Shown piece after piece: positions 24,749 through 34,394 of a stretch of DNA of 64,000 nt (the first letter of the stretch is position 1; the number at the start of each line of letters is the position of its first letter). The stretch spans positions 434,001 to 498,000 of the forward strand of contig JBAOIG010000003.1 in NCBI GenBank assembly GCA_037045155.1, written 5' to 3'. Under the pieces are notes generated by a model. The model made no database searches. It worked only from the letters and a program-made list of their open reading frames with translations, and was not told the DNA's origin. This stretch comes from Thermomicrobiales bacterium (lineage in GTDB: Bacteria > Chloroflexota > Chloroflexia > Thermomicrobiales > CFX8). A program made the translations under genes and the position numbers.

Positions 24749-25702
24749 ATGGCGCCAAAGATGCACCCGTTTCCTAATCCGGTTGATTCCGCGCGTCAGG
24801 TCTTTCAGATCGTGCGCGAGATCTCGTTTGACGACATCGAGATGGCGGCGCTCAGACATCCGCGAATCGCGGTTGTCTCCACGACTGCGCAGGATGCGCG
24901 TCAGGCAGCGCTTGACATTTTCGGCCCGGAGGCTCGCATGAGTGTCGTTGCCTGCGGCGAAGACGAGGCGCTGCCGGAGCATGCAGACCTGATACTCGTT
25001 GAGGACGCCGCGTGGCGCGCGCGGGCACAAGCTGATGCACGCATACTCGTGTTCTCGCGCGGCGAGCCGATCGAGCATCTCTGGCAGATGATCTTCGCGC
25101 GTGAGCCCGATATCGAGCTTGCTCTGGGCCGGCTCTATCCAGCGCTACGAACGGCAGCCGCTCGCCATGTGGTGAATACGACAGCCCGGGTCAACGCGCA
25201 GTTCGCAGTAGTTTCAAATATCCCCGCGCTTGTCCCTGTTGTGGGCGGGCTGCTCTCGGCTGGCGCGGACACCATTGTGCTGACGAAGAACCAGTTGATG
25301 ATGATCTACAAGCTTGCCGCGATCTACGGTCGTGACACGGGCAATCGGACGGCGATCTACCGGGAGATGCTGCCCGTCGTCGGAGCCGGCTTGTTCTGGA
25401 GGACGGTTGCGCGGGATCTTGCTGCGATGGTGCCGTTTGCGGCCGGCGCGGTCCCCAAGGTCACGATCGCCTTTACGGGGACGTACATCGCCGGGATGGC
25501 TGCCCAAGTCTATTATGACGAGGGCCGGCGTCCGGCCAGGCGGCAGATTGAGGGATTCCGGAATTGGGCAGTTCGCGAGCTGAACCGGTCTCCCGAGTGG
25601 CTTCGGTCGGTTCCATTGCCTGGAAATGTCCGGCGACGATGGCAGGACAGCGTTGTGATTGACGTTGCCTACACGACGGATGCCTCGAACGAAATGCCGT
25701 AG
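24749..25702 (+). CDS. DUF697-type membrane protein lacking a GTPase domain
   Basis: 317 residues from the ATG at 24749. The C-terminal half matches DUF697 (YcjF-like): ARVNAQFAVVSNIPALVPVVGG with a following amphipathic helix, then further hydrophobic stretches (~residues 210-260). In other bacteria this domain is often fused or paired with an Era-like GTPase. Here the N-terminal ~110 residues form an alpha/beta region (RIAVVSTTAQDARQAAL, ADLILVEDAAW) with no GxxxxGKS/T. It may be a degenerate GTPase or a different sensor. The 3' end overlaps the convergent response-regulator gene by 34 bp. Confidence 0.75.
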   Translation: MAPKMHPFPNPVDSARQVFQIVREISFDDIEMAALRHPRIAVVSTTAQDARQAALDIFGPEARMSVVACGEDEALPEHADLILVEDAAWRARAQADARILVFSRGEPIEHLWQMIFAREPDIELALGRLYPALRTAAARHVVNTTARVNAQFAVVSNIPALVPVVGGLLSAGADTIVLTKNQLMMIYKLAAIYGRDTGNRTAIYREMLPVVGAGLFWRTVARDLAAMVPFAAGAVPKVTIAFTGTYIAGMAAQVYYDEGRRPARRQIEGFRNWAVRELNRSPEWLRSVPLPGNVRRRWQDSVVIDVAYTTDASNEMP

Positions 25703-27051
25703 TTTCCTAACTTCTCCGACAGCTGGTCGAGCTCCAACCCAAGCAGGCCGGCGGCGGCTACTCGATCACCCGCGGATCGCCGCAATGCCTCGTGAATCAT
25801 CTGCCGTTCGACCTCCTGCAGGACCTCACGCATCGGGGTATGGTTGCGGACACTGCTGGCAATGTCGATGAAATGTCCCTGGTCGGCAGATGAGAACGTA
25901 ATCAGATCTTCGATGATGACACCGCCCTGAGCCATGATAGTCGCGCGTTCCATCGTGTTCTCGAGCTCTCGCACGTTACCAGGCCAGTCGTGGTCGACCA
26001 GCATTCGCATCGCGCCAGCGGAGATCTGGGTCGGCGCGGATGAGGCGTTGATGCGATGTTTGTGGAGAAAGTGCTCGACCAGAAGCGGGATATCATCTCG
26101 CCGCTCGCGCAGCGGTGGCAGATAGATCTCGATGACATTCAGCCGGAAATAGAGATCCTCACGAAATGAGCCATCGCGAACCTCCTGCGGGAGATTCTTG
26201 TTCGTGGCGGTAATGACCCGGACGTCGACCTTTACCGAGACGGTGCCACCAACTCGCTCGAATTCACGCTCCTGGAGGACTCGAAGGAGCTTCTTCTGCG
26301 TTGCGAACGTCATCTCGCCAATCTCATCAAGGAAGATGGTGCCGCGGTTTGCGCGCTCGAAGTGCCCTTTCTTCTGGGCGATCGCGCCGGTAAAGGCGCC
26401 CTTTTCATGCCCAAACAGCTCACTCTCGAGCAGTGTTTCTGGAAGCGCGGCGCAGTTCACTTTGATCAACGGTCCGTGGGCGTACCCGGAATTGCGGTGG
26501 ATGGTCGTGGCGACCAACTCCTTGCCGGTGCCGGTTTCGCCGGTGATCAGGACGGTTGCTTCGGTTCTTGCGACTCGGCCGATGTCCTTGAATACATCCT
26601 GCATCGCCGGACTATTGCCGATGATGTACTCGTTCGGGTCGCCATCGGCGAGATGCCGTAGCTTCTGCACCTCATTGGCGAGCGCCTGTCGCTCGAAGAA
26701 CCGTCCGGCGCGGAGCAGCACATCCTCCAGGTCGAACGGCTTCGTTACATAATCGTAAGCGCCGTACTGAATCGCGTCGATCGCGATGGATGCTGATCCA
26801 TAGGCTGTCATGACGATAACCGGGAGGGGCCGATCGCCTTTTTCACTGAGAGTCCGCAACACGTCGATACCGGAGACATCCGGCATCCGAACGTCCATCA
26901 TCACGAGGTCTGGCGGGGCGACTGATCTGAGCGCATCGATGACTGCAGCGCCGTTGGTGGCTTGATCGACCTCGTAACCCTCATCCTCGAATAGCTCAAG
27001 GAGCAGGGAGCGGATCCCGGAGTCATCGTCGGCTACCAGGATGCGAGCCAT
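25669..27051 (-). CDS. NtrC-family sigma-54-dependent response regulator
   Basis: 460 residues in three domains. The receiver (1-120) has D8-D9, the phosphoacceptor in VMMDVRMP, and a conserved TAYG and K. The AAA+ domain (~145-370) has Walker A GETGTGKE, the sigma-54 contact loop GAFTGA, Walker B FLDEIGEM and the RERRDDIP arginine block. The C-terminal Fis-type HTH (~415-455) is ALRRSAGDRVAAAGLLGLELDQL. It should activate sigma-54 promoters after phosphorylation. No histidine kinase and no clear TGGCAC/TTGC promoter were found in the window, so partner and targets are elsewhere. Confidence 0.93.
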   Translation of the reverse strand: MARILVADDDSGIRSLLLELFEDEGYEVDQATNGAAVIDALRSVAPPDLVMMDVRMPDVSGIDVLRTLSEKGDRPLPVIVMTAYGSASIAIDAIQYGAYDYVTKPFDLEDVLLRAGRFFERQALANEVQKLRHLADGDPNEYIIGNSPAMQDVFKDIGRVARTEATVLITGETGTGKELVATTIHRNSGYAHGPLIKVNCAALPETLLESELFGHEKGAFTGAIAQKKGHFERANRGTIFLDEIGEMTFATQKKLLRVLQEREFERVGGTVSVKVDVRVITATNKNLPQEVRDGSFREDLYFRLNVIEIYLPPLRERRDDIPLLVEHFLHKHRINASSAPTQISAGAMRMLVDHDWPGNVRELENTMERATIMAQGGVIIEDLITFSSADQGHFIDIASSVRNHTPMREVLQEVERQMIHEALRRSAGDRVAAAGLLGLELDQLSEKLGNYGISFEASVV

Positions 27052-27272
27052 GCGATTTCAGTCCTCCTCGGATCCGACGTGAACATCGGACGTCGCCGAC
27101 TTCGCGTCGACTTGTGTGGATCGCGCGCCAGGCATCAGTATAAGTGAGAAGCTCCTCGCCGAACCCAGCGACAACCAGGAACGCCGAGTATGCCGATACA
27201 TGGTGGGCCAACAGTATACTCCGACGGCTGATCGATCGACCGCCCGGTTGTGCGTGGATTCGGAGCGTTGTG

Positions 27273-28934
27273 ATGGCTGACTTGCCCGAGCGGGCGGTTC
27301 TGATTGGGCCAAGCGGTAGTGGAAAGTCGACGATCGCGAAGGCGCTGGGCAAACGGTGGGGTCGTCCCGTCATTGACACCGATGAGGAGATAACCGCAAG
27401 AATCGGGATGCCCATCCACGAGTTCTTTGCTCGATTCGGCGAGCCAGCGTTCCGCGCTATCGAACGCGAAGTGGTGGACGCAGCATGCCGGCGTGGCCCA
27501 GCCGTGATCGCGACGGGAGGTGGCGCTGTCCTCTCCGAGGCGAATTGGGCATCCTGGCGTCCGGGTAGTGTTGTGATCGGGCTCACGGCGCAGCCGGCCG
27601 CTTTGGCCGCGCGCGTGATAGCCCAGTCGGCGGCTGAAGGGCGTGGCGCGGAGCGTCCGTTGCTCGCGGGCGACGCGGAGTCGCGTATTCACGAGCTGAT
27701 GGAGCGCCGGAGGGCGTTGTACGCGCGGGCCGATGTCACGATCGATACCACCGGGCTTGACTCGACTGCGGCAATCGACGCCGTCGATCATGCAGTCGGC
27801 GCAATCGTGACTGCCGGGGGAGTGCCACGTGTCTCGCTGCTAACCCCATCGGGGCGATCTGATATTTTCGTGTCCCGTGGCGCAAGCAGTATGCTCGCGC
27901 AGACGATAGCTAGCCGCTGGCCACGCGCCCGCCGCGTGTGGCTGATTAGCGACGAGAATGTCGCCGCCTGCTGGTCCGAGCAAGTCGCATCTGCGCTGAA
28001 CGGCGCGGGGCTCCCTGCCGAGACGCTGGTTGTCCCCGCCGGGGAGTCCAGCAAACGGATGACGGAAGTCGAGCGACTATGCGGCGAGATGACGAGTCGC
28101 GGCGTCACACGCCGCGATGTCGTGCTGGCGCTGGGCGGAGGTGTTGTCGGAGACCTCGCCGGGTTTGTTGCCAGTGTCTGCCTTCGTGGGCTCCCACTGG
28201 TTCAGATGCCGACATCGCTGCTGGCGATGGTTGATTCGAGTGTCGGGGGAAAGACAGGCGTCAACCTGCCGGCCGGCAAGAACCTCGCAGGCGCGTTCTA
28301 CCAGCCGGGCGCGGTTCTGATTGATCCGCTGTTCCTGTCGTCGCTGCCCGAATCGGAATATCGCTCCGGCATGGCTGAGGTCATCAAGCACTCATTGATC
28401 CAGCCGAGTACCCCGCCAGGCGGGTTCGATTTACTCGAGACTCTCGAGACGAACGCGCTCGACCCGTTGCCCGACAACCAGATCGTCGAAGTCCTGGCAC
28501 GCAATGTCGCAATCAAGGCGTCGGTCGTGCAGGAGGACGAGCGCGAGGCGGGGCTGCGGATGATCCTGAACTTCGGCCATACGGCAGGCCACGCGATCGA
28601 GGCTGAAGGATATCGCTATCGTCATGGCGAGGCGGTCGGACTTGGCCTGCTGACGGTGTATGGGATCGCCGAACGGCTGGGCCGAATAGACGCGACCACT
28701 GTCGATCGAGCTCGAATGCTTCTCGAGCGCGCGGGCCTGCCGATCGTGCTCGATGTTGATATCGACCAAGTGATCTCGAACCTGTCGCACGACAAGAAGA
28801 ACGTCGACGGCGCGCTGCACTGGGTGTTGCCGAAGTCAGAAGGTGGCGTGGCAATCCAGACGGGCGTGTCCATTGACGTGGTTCGCGGTTCATTGGCCCA
28901 GCTTTCACGGGCCAGGAACCAGCGTGTGCTATAG
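27273..28934 (+). CDS. aroKB: Bifunctional shikimate kinase / 3-dehydroquinate synthase
   Basis: 553 residues from the ATG at 27273; upstream extension of the frame lacks family similarity. Residues ~1-170 are shikimate kinase (P-loop GPSGSGKST, DTDEEI, IATGGGAV). Residues ~180-553 are dehydroquinate synthase (ALGGGVVGDLAGFVA, PTSLLAMVDSSVGGKTGVN, the metal-binding HS/NFGHTAGHAIE and YRHGEAVGLG). It does steps 2 and 5 of the shikimate pathway. A TATACT element lies at 27215-27220 without a good -35. A small hairpin (CCACCCG / CGGGCGG) follows the stop. Confidence 0.95.
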   Translation: MADLPERAVLIGPSGSGKSTIAKALGKRWGRPVIDTDEEITARIGMPIHEFFARFGEPAFRAIEREVVDAACRRGPAVIATGGGAVLSEANWASWRPGSVVIGLTAQPAALAARVIAQSAAEGRGAERPLLAGDAESRIHELMERRRALYARADVTIDTTGLDSTAAIDAVDHAVGAIVTAGGVPRVSLLTPSGRSDIFVSRGASSMLAQTIASRWPRARRVWLISDENVAACWSEQVASALNGAGLPAETLVVPAGESSKRMTEVERLCGEMTSRGVTRRDVVLALGGGVVGDLAGFVASVCLRGLPLVQMPTSLLAMVDSSVGGKTGVNLPAGKNLAGAFYQPGAVLIDPLFLSSLPESEYRSGMAEVIKHSLIQPSTPPGGFDLLETLETNALDPLPDNQIVEVLARNVAIKASVVQEDEREAGLRMILNFGHTAGHAIEAEGYRYRHGEAVGLGLLTVYGIAERLGRIDATTVDRARMLLERAGLPIVLDVDIDQVISNLSHDKKNVDGALHWVLPKSEGGVAIQTGVSIDVVRGSLAQLSRARNQRVL

Positions 28935-29001
28935 TCCGGAGGTTACGCCACCCGAAGAGACGGGCGGTGTTGTCATGCATTGAACACCGGAGACATGCCC
29001 C

Positions 29002-30000
29002 TTGACCGTCCTGCTCTCAGGTTCCCTCGCTTACGATCACATTATGGTCTTCCCCGGCCACTTCGAGGACCACATCCTGCCCGACAAGATCCATGTGCTG
29101 AACGTGTCGTTCCTTGTTGACTCGCTGGATCGGCAACGCGGCGGGGTCGCAGGGAACATCGGCTATAGCCTCGCGCTACTCGGCGCTTCGTGCCGGATTG
29201 TCGCGACTGTCGGGACTGACTTCGACGAGTATCGGGCCGAGCTGGAGCGGCTTGGTGTAGATACATCAGGCATCCACCTGATCGATCATGAACGCACTGC
29301 CAGCGCGTTCATCACGACCGACCGCGCGGACAACCAGATTACCGGCTTCTACCCCGGCGCTATGATGAAGGCGCGTGAGGTCTCAATAACCGAGCATCTC
29401 GACGAGGTCGGGCTGGGAGTAATCTCGCCGACGGACCCGGAGGCGATGATTCGCCATATTCGGGAACTCGTGGCCGCTGGCATCCCGTTCGTCTTCGACC
29501 CTGGCCAGCAAATCATCGCACTGTCGGGGTCAGCACTCAGCGAAGGCATCGCCGGAGCGCGGATGCTGATCGGCAACGACTATGAGTTTGCGATGATCAG
29601 CGAGAAAACAGGCAAGTCGCGCGACGAGCTGATCCGCGCGTGCGAGACAGTCGTGGTCACCTACGGGGAGCTCGGATCGACCATCTATGACGGTCACGGG
29701 AAGTCTGAGTACCGGATTCCCGCTGCTCGCGCGCGGAAGGTTGTGGATCCGACCGGCGCTGGTGATGGGTATCGTGCTGGCCTGATCCGAGGCATGCTGG
29801 CCGGGTTGTCGTGGGACATCGCCGGGCGGATCGGCTCGCAGGCGGCGACGCTCGTCGTCGAAGTAAAGGGCACCCAGAGCCACCACTACAGTATGGATGC
29901 CTTCGTCGAACGATTTTCTGAGTCGTTTCCAGAACATGGGAATGTGGTCAAGTCACTGCCGGGTCGTCCGGCGCTGGCCGGTCGAAAAGGAGAGAAGTAA
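29002..30000 (+). CDS. PfkB-family carbohydrate/nucleoside kinase, probably adenosine kinase
   Basis: 332 residues from a TTG at 29002 with GGAG nine bases upstream. Ribokinase-fold signatures are GGVAGNIGYSLALLG near the N-terminus and the C-terminal PfkB signature DPTGAGDGYRAG with the anion-hole Gly and catalytic Asp. It is followed 3 bp later by S-adenosylhomocysteinase and then metK. Removing adenosine released by SAH hydrolysis is thus the likely role. Sequence alone would also allow a ribokinase-like sugar kinase. Confidence 0.87.
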   Translation: MTVLLSGSLAYDHIMVFPGHFEDHILPDKIHVLNVSFLVDSLDRQRGGVAGNIGYSLALLGASCRIVATVGTDFDEYRAELERLGVDTSGIHLIDHERTASAFITTDRADNQITGFYPGAMMKAREVSITEHLDEVGLGVISPTDPEAMIRHIRELVAAGIPFVFDPGQQIIALSGSALSEGIAGARMLIGNDYEFAMISEKTGKSRDELIRACETVVVTYGELGSTIYDGHGKSEYRIPAARARKVVDPTGAGDGYRAGLIRGMLAGLSWDIAGRIGSQAATLVVEVKGTQSHHYSMDAFVERFSESFPEHGNVVKSLPGRPALAGRKGEK

Positions 30001-30003
30001 CGC

Positions 30004-31278
30004 ATGGTCGACACCAGTCAGATGAAATACGACATCTTCGATCGAGGGTTGGCTGACGACGGCCATCGCCGGATCGCATGGGCCGCCCGCGAAATGCCTG
30101 TGCTCGCTTTGATCCGCGAACGTTTCGAGCGCGAGAAGCCGCTGGCCGGAGTTCGCATCGTTGCGTGTGTCCACGTCACGACCGAAAGCGCCAACCTCGC
30201 ATTGGCGCTTCGGGCAGGCGGGGCCGACGCGGTTGTCTGCGCCAGTAACCCACTCTCCACCCAGAACGACGTTGCCGCCGCGCTGGTGGATGACGGCATC
30301 CCCGTCTTCGCCATCAAAGGCGAGGACGCTGACACGTACTATCGGCATGTCAACGCGGCGATCGACCATCGGCCGCACATCATCATTGACGACGGCGCCG
30401 ATGTGGTCAGCACGGTTCACCGATTGCGCCGCGAGGCACTCGAGGGCATGATCGGCGCGACCGAGGAGACAACGACGGGCGTTGTCCGCATGCGGGCGAT
30501 GGAGACCGACGGCGTGCTGGAATTCCCCGTCATTGCCGTTAACGATGCCGACACGAAGCATTTCTTCGACAACCGATACGGCACCGGTCAATCCACCCTT
30601 GACGGCATTCTGCGAGCGACGAATATCCTTCTGGCAGGGAAGGTCGTTGTCGTGGCCGGCTATGGCTGGTGCGGCAAGGGGATCGCGATGCGAGCCAAGG
30701 GTATGGGCTCGCGGGTGATCGTGACCGAGATCAACCCGACCAGAGCGCTCGAGGCGGCGATGGATGGATTCGCGGTCACGACAATGTCGCGCGCAGCGAC
30801 GATCGGCGACATCTTCATCACCGCGACCGGCAACATCAATGTCATCGATCGCGACGACTTCGAGAACATGCGTGATGGCGCGATTATCAGCAACGCCGGG
30901 CATTTCAACTCCGAGATCAATATGTCGGCGCTGGAGGAGATGTCAGGCGAAGGCCGACGGATGCTCCGCCCATTCGTCGAGGAATACCAGATCGCCGCGG
31001 ATAAGCACGTGATTGTGCTCGGTGATGGCCGGCTGATCAATCTGGCGGCGGCCGAGGGTCATCCCGCCAGCGTCATGGACATGTCGTTCGCGAATCAGGC
31101 GTTGGCGTGCTCGTATCTCGTCGCCCATGGCAGCGAGCTGGAAAAGCGCGTCTATGTCGTGCCGGCCGAGATCGACCAGCAGATCGCGCGCCTGAAGTTG
31201 CGGGCGATGGGCATCGAGGTCGACGAGCTTACCGAGGAGCAGATCGCCTACCTGAGCTCGTGGGAACACGGGACCTGA
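30004..31278 (+). CDS. ahcY: Adenosylhomocysteinase
   Basis: 424 residues. It hydrolyses S-adenosylhomocysteine to adenosine and homocysteine with bound NAD. Visible are CVHVTTESANLALALRAGGA, SNPLSTQNDVAAAL, NDADTKHFFDNRYGTGQSTLDG and the NAD site VVVAGYGWCGKGIA. It lacks the long C-terminal extension seen in some bacterial forms and ends in WEHGT. It is cotranscribed with the kinase before it (3-bp gap), and the SAM synthetase follows after 66 bp. Confidence 0.95.
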   Translation: MVDTSQMKYDIFDRGLADDGHRRIAWAAREMPVLALIRERFEREKPLAGVRIVACVHVTTESANLALALRAGGADAVVCASNPLSTQNDVAAALVDDGIPVFAIKGEDADTYYRHVNAAIDHRPHIIIDDGADVVSTVHRLRREALEGMIGATEETTTGVVRMRAMETDGVLEFPVIAVNDADTKHFFDNRYGTGQSTLDGILRATNILLAGKVVVVAGYGWCGKGIAMRAKGMGSRVIVTEINPTRALEAAMDGFAVTTMSRAATIGDIFITATGNINVIDRDDFENMRDGAIISNAGHFNSEINMSALEEMSGEGRRMLRPFVEEYQIAADKHVIVLGDGRLINLAAAEGHPASVMDMSFANQALACSYLVAHGSELEKRVYVVPAEIDQQIARLKLRAMGIEVDELTEEQIAYLSSWEHGT

Positions 31279-31344
31279 GGCATCGCCCGACCCCATCGCT
31301 GTTTACGCTGACTACGGGCTGGTAACTGGAGGAGAACTGTCACA

Positions 31345-32571
31345 ATGCCGACATCGTTCATGCGATCGCCCCAGGTGTTCTTCACATCGGAGTCGGTAAC
31401 TGAGGGGCACCCGGATAAGCTCTGTGACCAGATTTCCGACGCAATCCTCGACGAGATTCTCGCGAAGGATAACCGTGCGCGTGTCGCGTGCGAAACGGCC
31501 ACGACGACCGGTCTGGTGCTGGTGTTCGGCGAGATCACGACGAAGACCTACGTCGACATTCCGAAGATCGTCCGTGAAGTCGTGAAGGATATCGGCTACA
31601 CAAGCGACTCCTACGGTTTCGACGCGAACACGTGCGGGGTCATGACCTCGATTTCGGAACAGTCCACCGACATCCAGGGTGCGGTCGACGATTCGCTGGA
31701 GACGCGATCCGGCGAACAACAGGACACGCGCGACCGGGTCGGCGCGGGCGACCAGGGAATGATGATCGGCTTCGCTTGCGACGAGACCCCGGAGCTGATG
31801 CCGCTTCCGATCTCGCTCGCTCATCATCTGACTCGTCGTCTCGCGGGCGCGCGGCGCGACGGCTCATTGCCTTTCCTTCGACCGGACGGCAAGAGCCAGG
31901 TCACGATCGAATATGAGCACGGTATTGCCAAGCGCGTCGACACGGTTCTGATCTCGACACAGCACGACAAGGACGTCACTGAGCGCGATGTCCGGGACGG
32001 AGTGATCGAGGAAGTCATCCACCATGTCATCCCTGCAGAGATGTTCGACGCGAAGACAAAGATCCTCGTGAATCCGAGCGGTCGCTTCGTCATCGGTGGC
32101 CCAATGGGGGATGCCGGCCTGACGGGGCGCAAGATCATCGTCGATACCTACGGGGGGATGGCCCGCCACGGTGGTGGCGCTTTCTCGGGCAAAGATCCGA
32201 CGAAGGTCGACCGTTCGGGCGCCTATGCCGCGCGTTACGTGGCGAAGAACATCGTTGCGGCCGGCCTGGCGCAACGGTGCGAATTGCAGATCTCTTACGC
32301 CATCGGCGTGGCTCACCCGTTGTCGTATCACATCGAGACGTTCGGGACCGGAGTCATCTCTGATGAGCGGTTGGGTGCGCTGGTCATGGATATGTTCGAC
32401 TTGCGCCCACTGGCGATTATCGAAGACCTCGACCTGATGCGCCCGATCTATCGCCAGGTCGCCGCCTACGGGCACTTCGGCCGGCCGGACCTTGACCTGC
32501 CCTGGGAGCGCACTGATCTTGCGGAGGCGCTGCGCGAGGCGGCTGGGCCGCTGGCGACGCGCGTCTCCTGA
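31345..32571 (+). CDS. metK: S-adenosylmethionine synthetase
   Basis: 408 residues. It makes SAM from methionine and ATP. The signatures are TSESVTEGHPDKLCDQISDA, GAGDQGMMIGFACDETPELMP, the glycine-rich phosphate loop GGGAFSGKDPTKVDRSGAY, and KNIVAAGLA. GGAGGAG lies upstream of the ATG. With ahcY and the adenosine kinase it forms a methyl-cycle operon. I looked for a SAM- or SAH-type riboswitch before the kinase and before metK; the gaps (67 and 66 bp) are too short to hold a recognisable one. Confidence 0.96.
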   Translation: MPTSFMRSPQVFFTSESVTEGHPDKLCDQISDAILDEILAKDNRARVACETATTTGLVLVFGEITTKTYVDIPKIVREVVKDIGYTSDSYGFDANTCGVMTSISEQSTDIQGAVDDSLETRSGEQQDTRDRVGAGDQGMMIGFACDETPELMPLPISLAHHLTRRLAGARRDGSLPFLRPDGKSQVTIEYEHGIAKRVDTVLISTQHDKDVTERDVRDGVIEEVIHHVIPAEMFDAKTKILVNPSGRFVIGGPMGDAGLTGRKIIVDTYGGMARHGGGAFSGKDPTKVDRSGAYAARYVAKNIVAAGLAQRCELQISYAIGVAHPLSYHIETFGTGVISDERLGALVMDMFDLRPLAIIEDLDLMRPIYRQVAAYGHFGRPDLDLPWERTDLAEALREAAGPLATRVS

Positions 32572-32588
32572 GCGCTTGATCGAGCGCA

Positions 32589-33542
32589 GTGACGACGGCG
32601 GTTATCACCGGCGCGTCGGGCTTCGTAGGGCGCCATCTGGTCCACGAGCTCGAGCAAGAGACCGACTGGCGGGTTGTTGGCCTGGCCAGGCACGCGTCGG
32701 TGCTTGGCGCCCGCACCCATGTCCTTGCCTGTGACCTGCTCGACGAGGCGCTCGTGCGCCGGACTATCGAGCACGTCGCGCCGGACGTTATCTTTCACCT
32801 GGCGAGCCACAGCTACGTTCCGCAGTCAGTAGCCGCGCCGGCAGAGACGCTGACGAACAATCTCGTCGGCCAGCTCAATGTGCTCGAAGCAGTCCGCTCT
32901 GCTGGTTTGAGCGCCGGGATCGTCGCTATCTGCTCGGCGGAAGAATACGGGTTCGTCGGGCCGGACGAGACGCCGATCACCGAATCCCAGCCATTTCGCC
33001 CCGGCAATCCCTATGCGGTGTCGAAGATCGCTCAGGACATGCTCGCCTATCAGTACGCGCTTTCATACGGGATGCCAGTCGTCCGGATGCGTCCGTTCAG
33101 CCATATCGGTCCCGGACAGAGCGACCGATTCGTGCTTTCGAGCTTCGCTCGCCAGATCGTGGACGCGGAGATGGGTCGGATCGAACCAGTGATCCTGGTC
33201 GGGAACCTGGACGCGGTTCGTGATTTCCTGGACGTGCGCGATGTCGTGCGCGCTTATCGGCTTGTGGCGGTCGACATCGTGCCCGGCGAGGTGTTCAATC
33301 TCGCCAGTGGCGTCGGACGCCGAATCGGCGACCTGCTCGACCTGCTCATCACGCTCTCCCGAGCGCCATTGGAGATTCGCCAGGATCCCGCCAGGCTACG
33401 GCCATCGGACGTGCCGGTGCTGATCGGTGATGCTTCCAGGTTTCGCTCGCGTGTGGGGTGGGAGCCCCGGGTGCCGATCGAGACGACGCTGACCGATATC
33501 CTCGACGATTGGCGTGTCCGGCTCGCGACGAGCAGCCGATAG
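32589..33542 (+). CDS. NAD-dependent epimerase/reductase (GDP-4-keto-6-deoxymannose reductase-like)
   Basis: 317 residues from a GTG at 32589. It is an extended short-chain dehydrogenase: TGASGFVGRHL dinucleotide site, VIFHLASHSYVPQSV, the Ser/Tyr/Lys set in CSAEEYG and NPYAVSKIAQ, and DFLDVRDVVRAY. This most resembles RMD/GMD-type nucleotide-sugar enzymes acting on GDP-hexoses. It begins 17 bp after metK, probably by read-through. A specific sugar cannot be assigned. Confidence 0.85.
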   Translation: MTTAVITGASGFVGRHLVHELEQETDWRVVGLARHASVLGARTHVLACDLLDEALVRRTIEHVAPDVIFHLASHSYVPQSVAAPAETLTNNLVGQLNVLEAVRSAGLSAGIVAICSAEEYGFVGPDETPITESQPFRPGNPYAVSKIAQDMLAYQYALSYGMPVVRMRPFSHIGPGQSDRFVLSSFARQIVDAEMGRIEPVILVGNLDAVRDFLDVRDVVRAYRLVAVDIVPGEVFNLASGVGRRIGDLLDLLITLSRAPLEIRQDPARLRPSDVPVLIGDASRFRSRVGWEPRVPIETTLTDILDDWRVRLATSSR

Positions 33543-33563
33543 GCGCTTCCTCCCTGCGTCAGT

Positions 33564-34324
33564 TCAGTGCCAGGGGATTGCGCCGATGATGATGTCGGCC
33601 AGCGCGTCGAGCATTGCGTGCCCTTCTTCAGCCGTTGCGCGAGCCGGATCGCCGAAGTAGCCGAGGTCGGCTCCGGCATCGGCGAATGTGCGCGCGCCAG
33701 CGCGGAGCCGGGCCGGAAGGTCGATCCAGACGGGGGAAGCGCGCGCATCTGTTCGACATCGACTACGTCTGGGCGAACCGCAAGGAGGATCGACGTTTCG
33801 TAGCCTCCAGCATGGCGGGCGCCGCGACGGAACTCCTCACTCAGCCGGCTGGCGTGAGCGTCAGATCGCTGGTCGGGTGCGCGCGTCGGAACGCCGCTTT
33901 GCTCTTCGGCGATGAGGCACGCGTGTTGGACGCGGGCGACATGCTCCGGCTCGAGGTGCGCGTTGCAGCAGATCAGCGCCCGATAGCCCTGTCGGGCCGC
34001 CTGCCCCAGGAGGCTTGCCAGATAGGCTTCGAATTGATCTGCCTCGACCGGTGTTGTCCCAGCGAATGAGGTTCCCGCGAAGGAGACCGTGTAGGCAATC
34101 GGCGGCAGGATGATCACCGGGACGCCAGATTCCTCGAGCCGGCCGGCCGCTCTCTCGGCGGTCGCCTCGGCGATAATGATGTCGGTGTCGAGCGGAAGAT
34201 GCGGCCCGTGGGCTTCAATCGCGCCGATCGGCAGCAGCCCCACTGGTCGCTGGCGGAGCGCTTCATCGGCGGCCGGCCAGGTGAGATTCTGAAGACGCAC
34301 TACTGGCTTTGTCACAATCGACAT
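33564..34324 (-). pseudogene. Creatininase-family amidohydrolase, broken by one frameshift
   Basis: The N-terminal part is clear: GAIEAHGPHLPLDTD with the Glu, His and Asp metal ligands, TVSFAGTSFAG, CNAHLEPEH, and GGYETSILLAVRPDVVD. After RALPP the frame is lost at five Cs on the coding strand (33732-33736, GGGGG on plus). Adding one base restores VWIDLPARLRAG and ends GAIPWH at the stop at 33564-33566, giving ~254 residues, normal for the family. Members hydrolyse creatinine, mycofactocin or formamide-type substrates; the substrate is unknown. A missing base in the assembly is as likely as a true mutation. Confidence 0.8.
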
Positions 34325-34394
34325 CCCCCTGTCTTATCGCCAGTCAGAGTATCCTATCGGCACGGATGATGCTGGTCGAGAGGATCGCACGCTC

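Noticed and set aside
27215..27220. TATACT near the aroKB start as a promoter
   Set aside because: No acceptable -35 at 16-18 bp on either strand; kept only as a note in the gene entry.
28935..29001. Possible SAM/SAH riboswitch before the adenosine kinase-ahcY-metK genes
   Set aside because: The gap is 67 bp with a single small hairpin (CCACCCG/CGGGCGG); no riboswitch core is recognisable.
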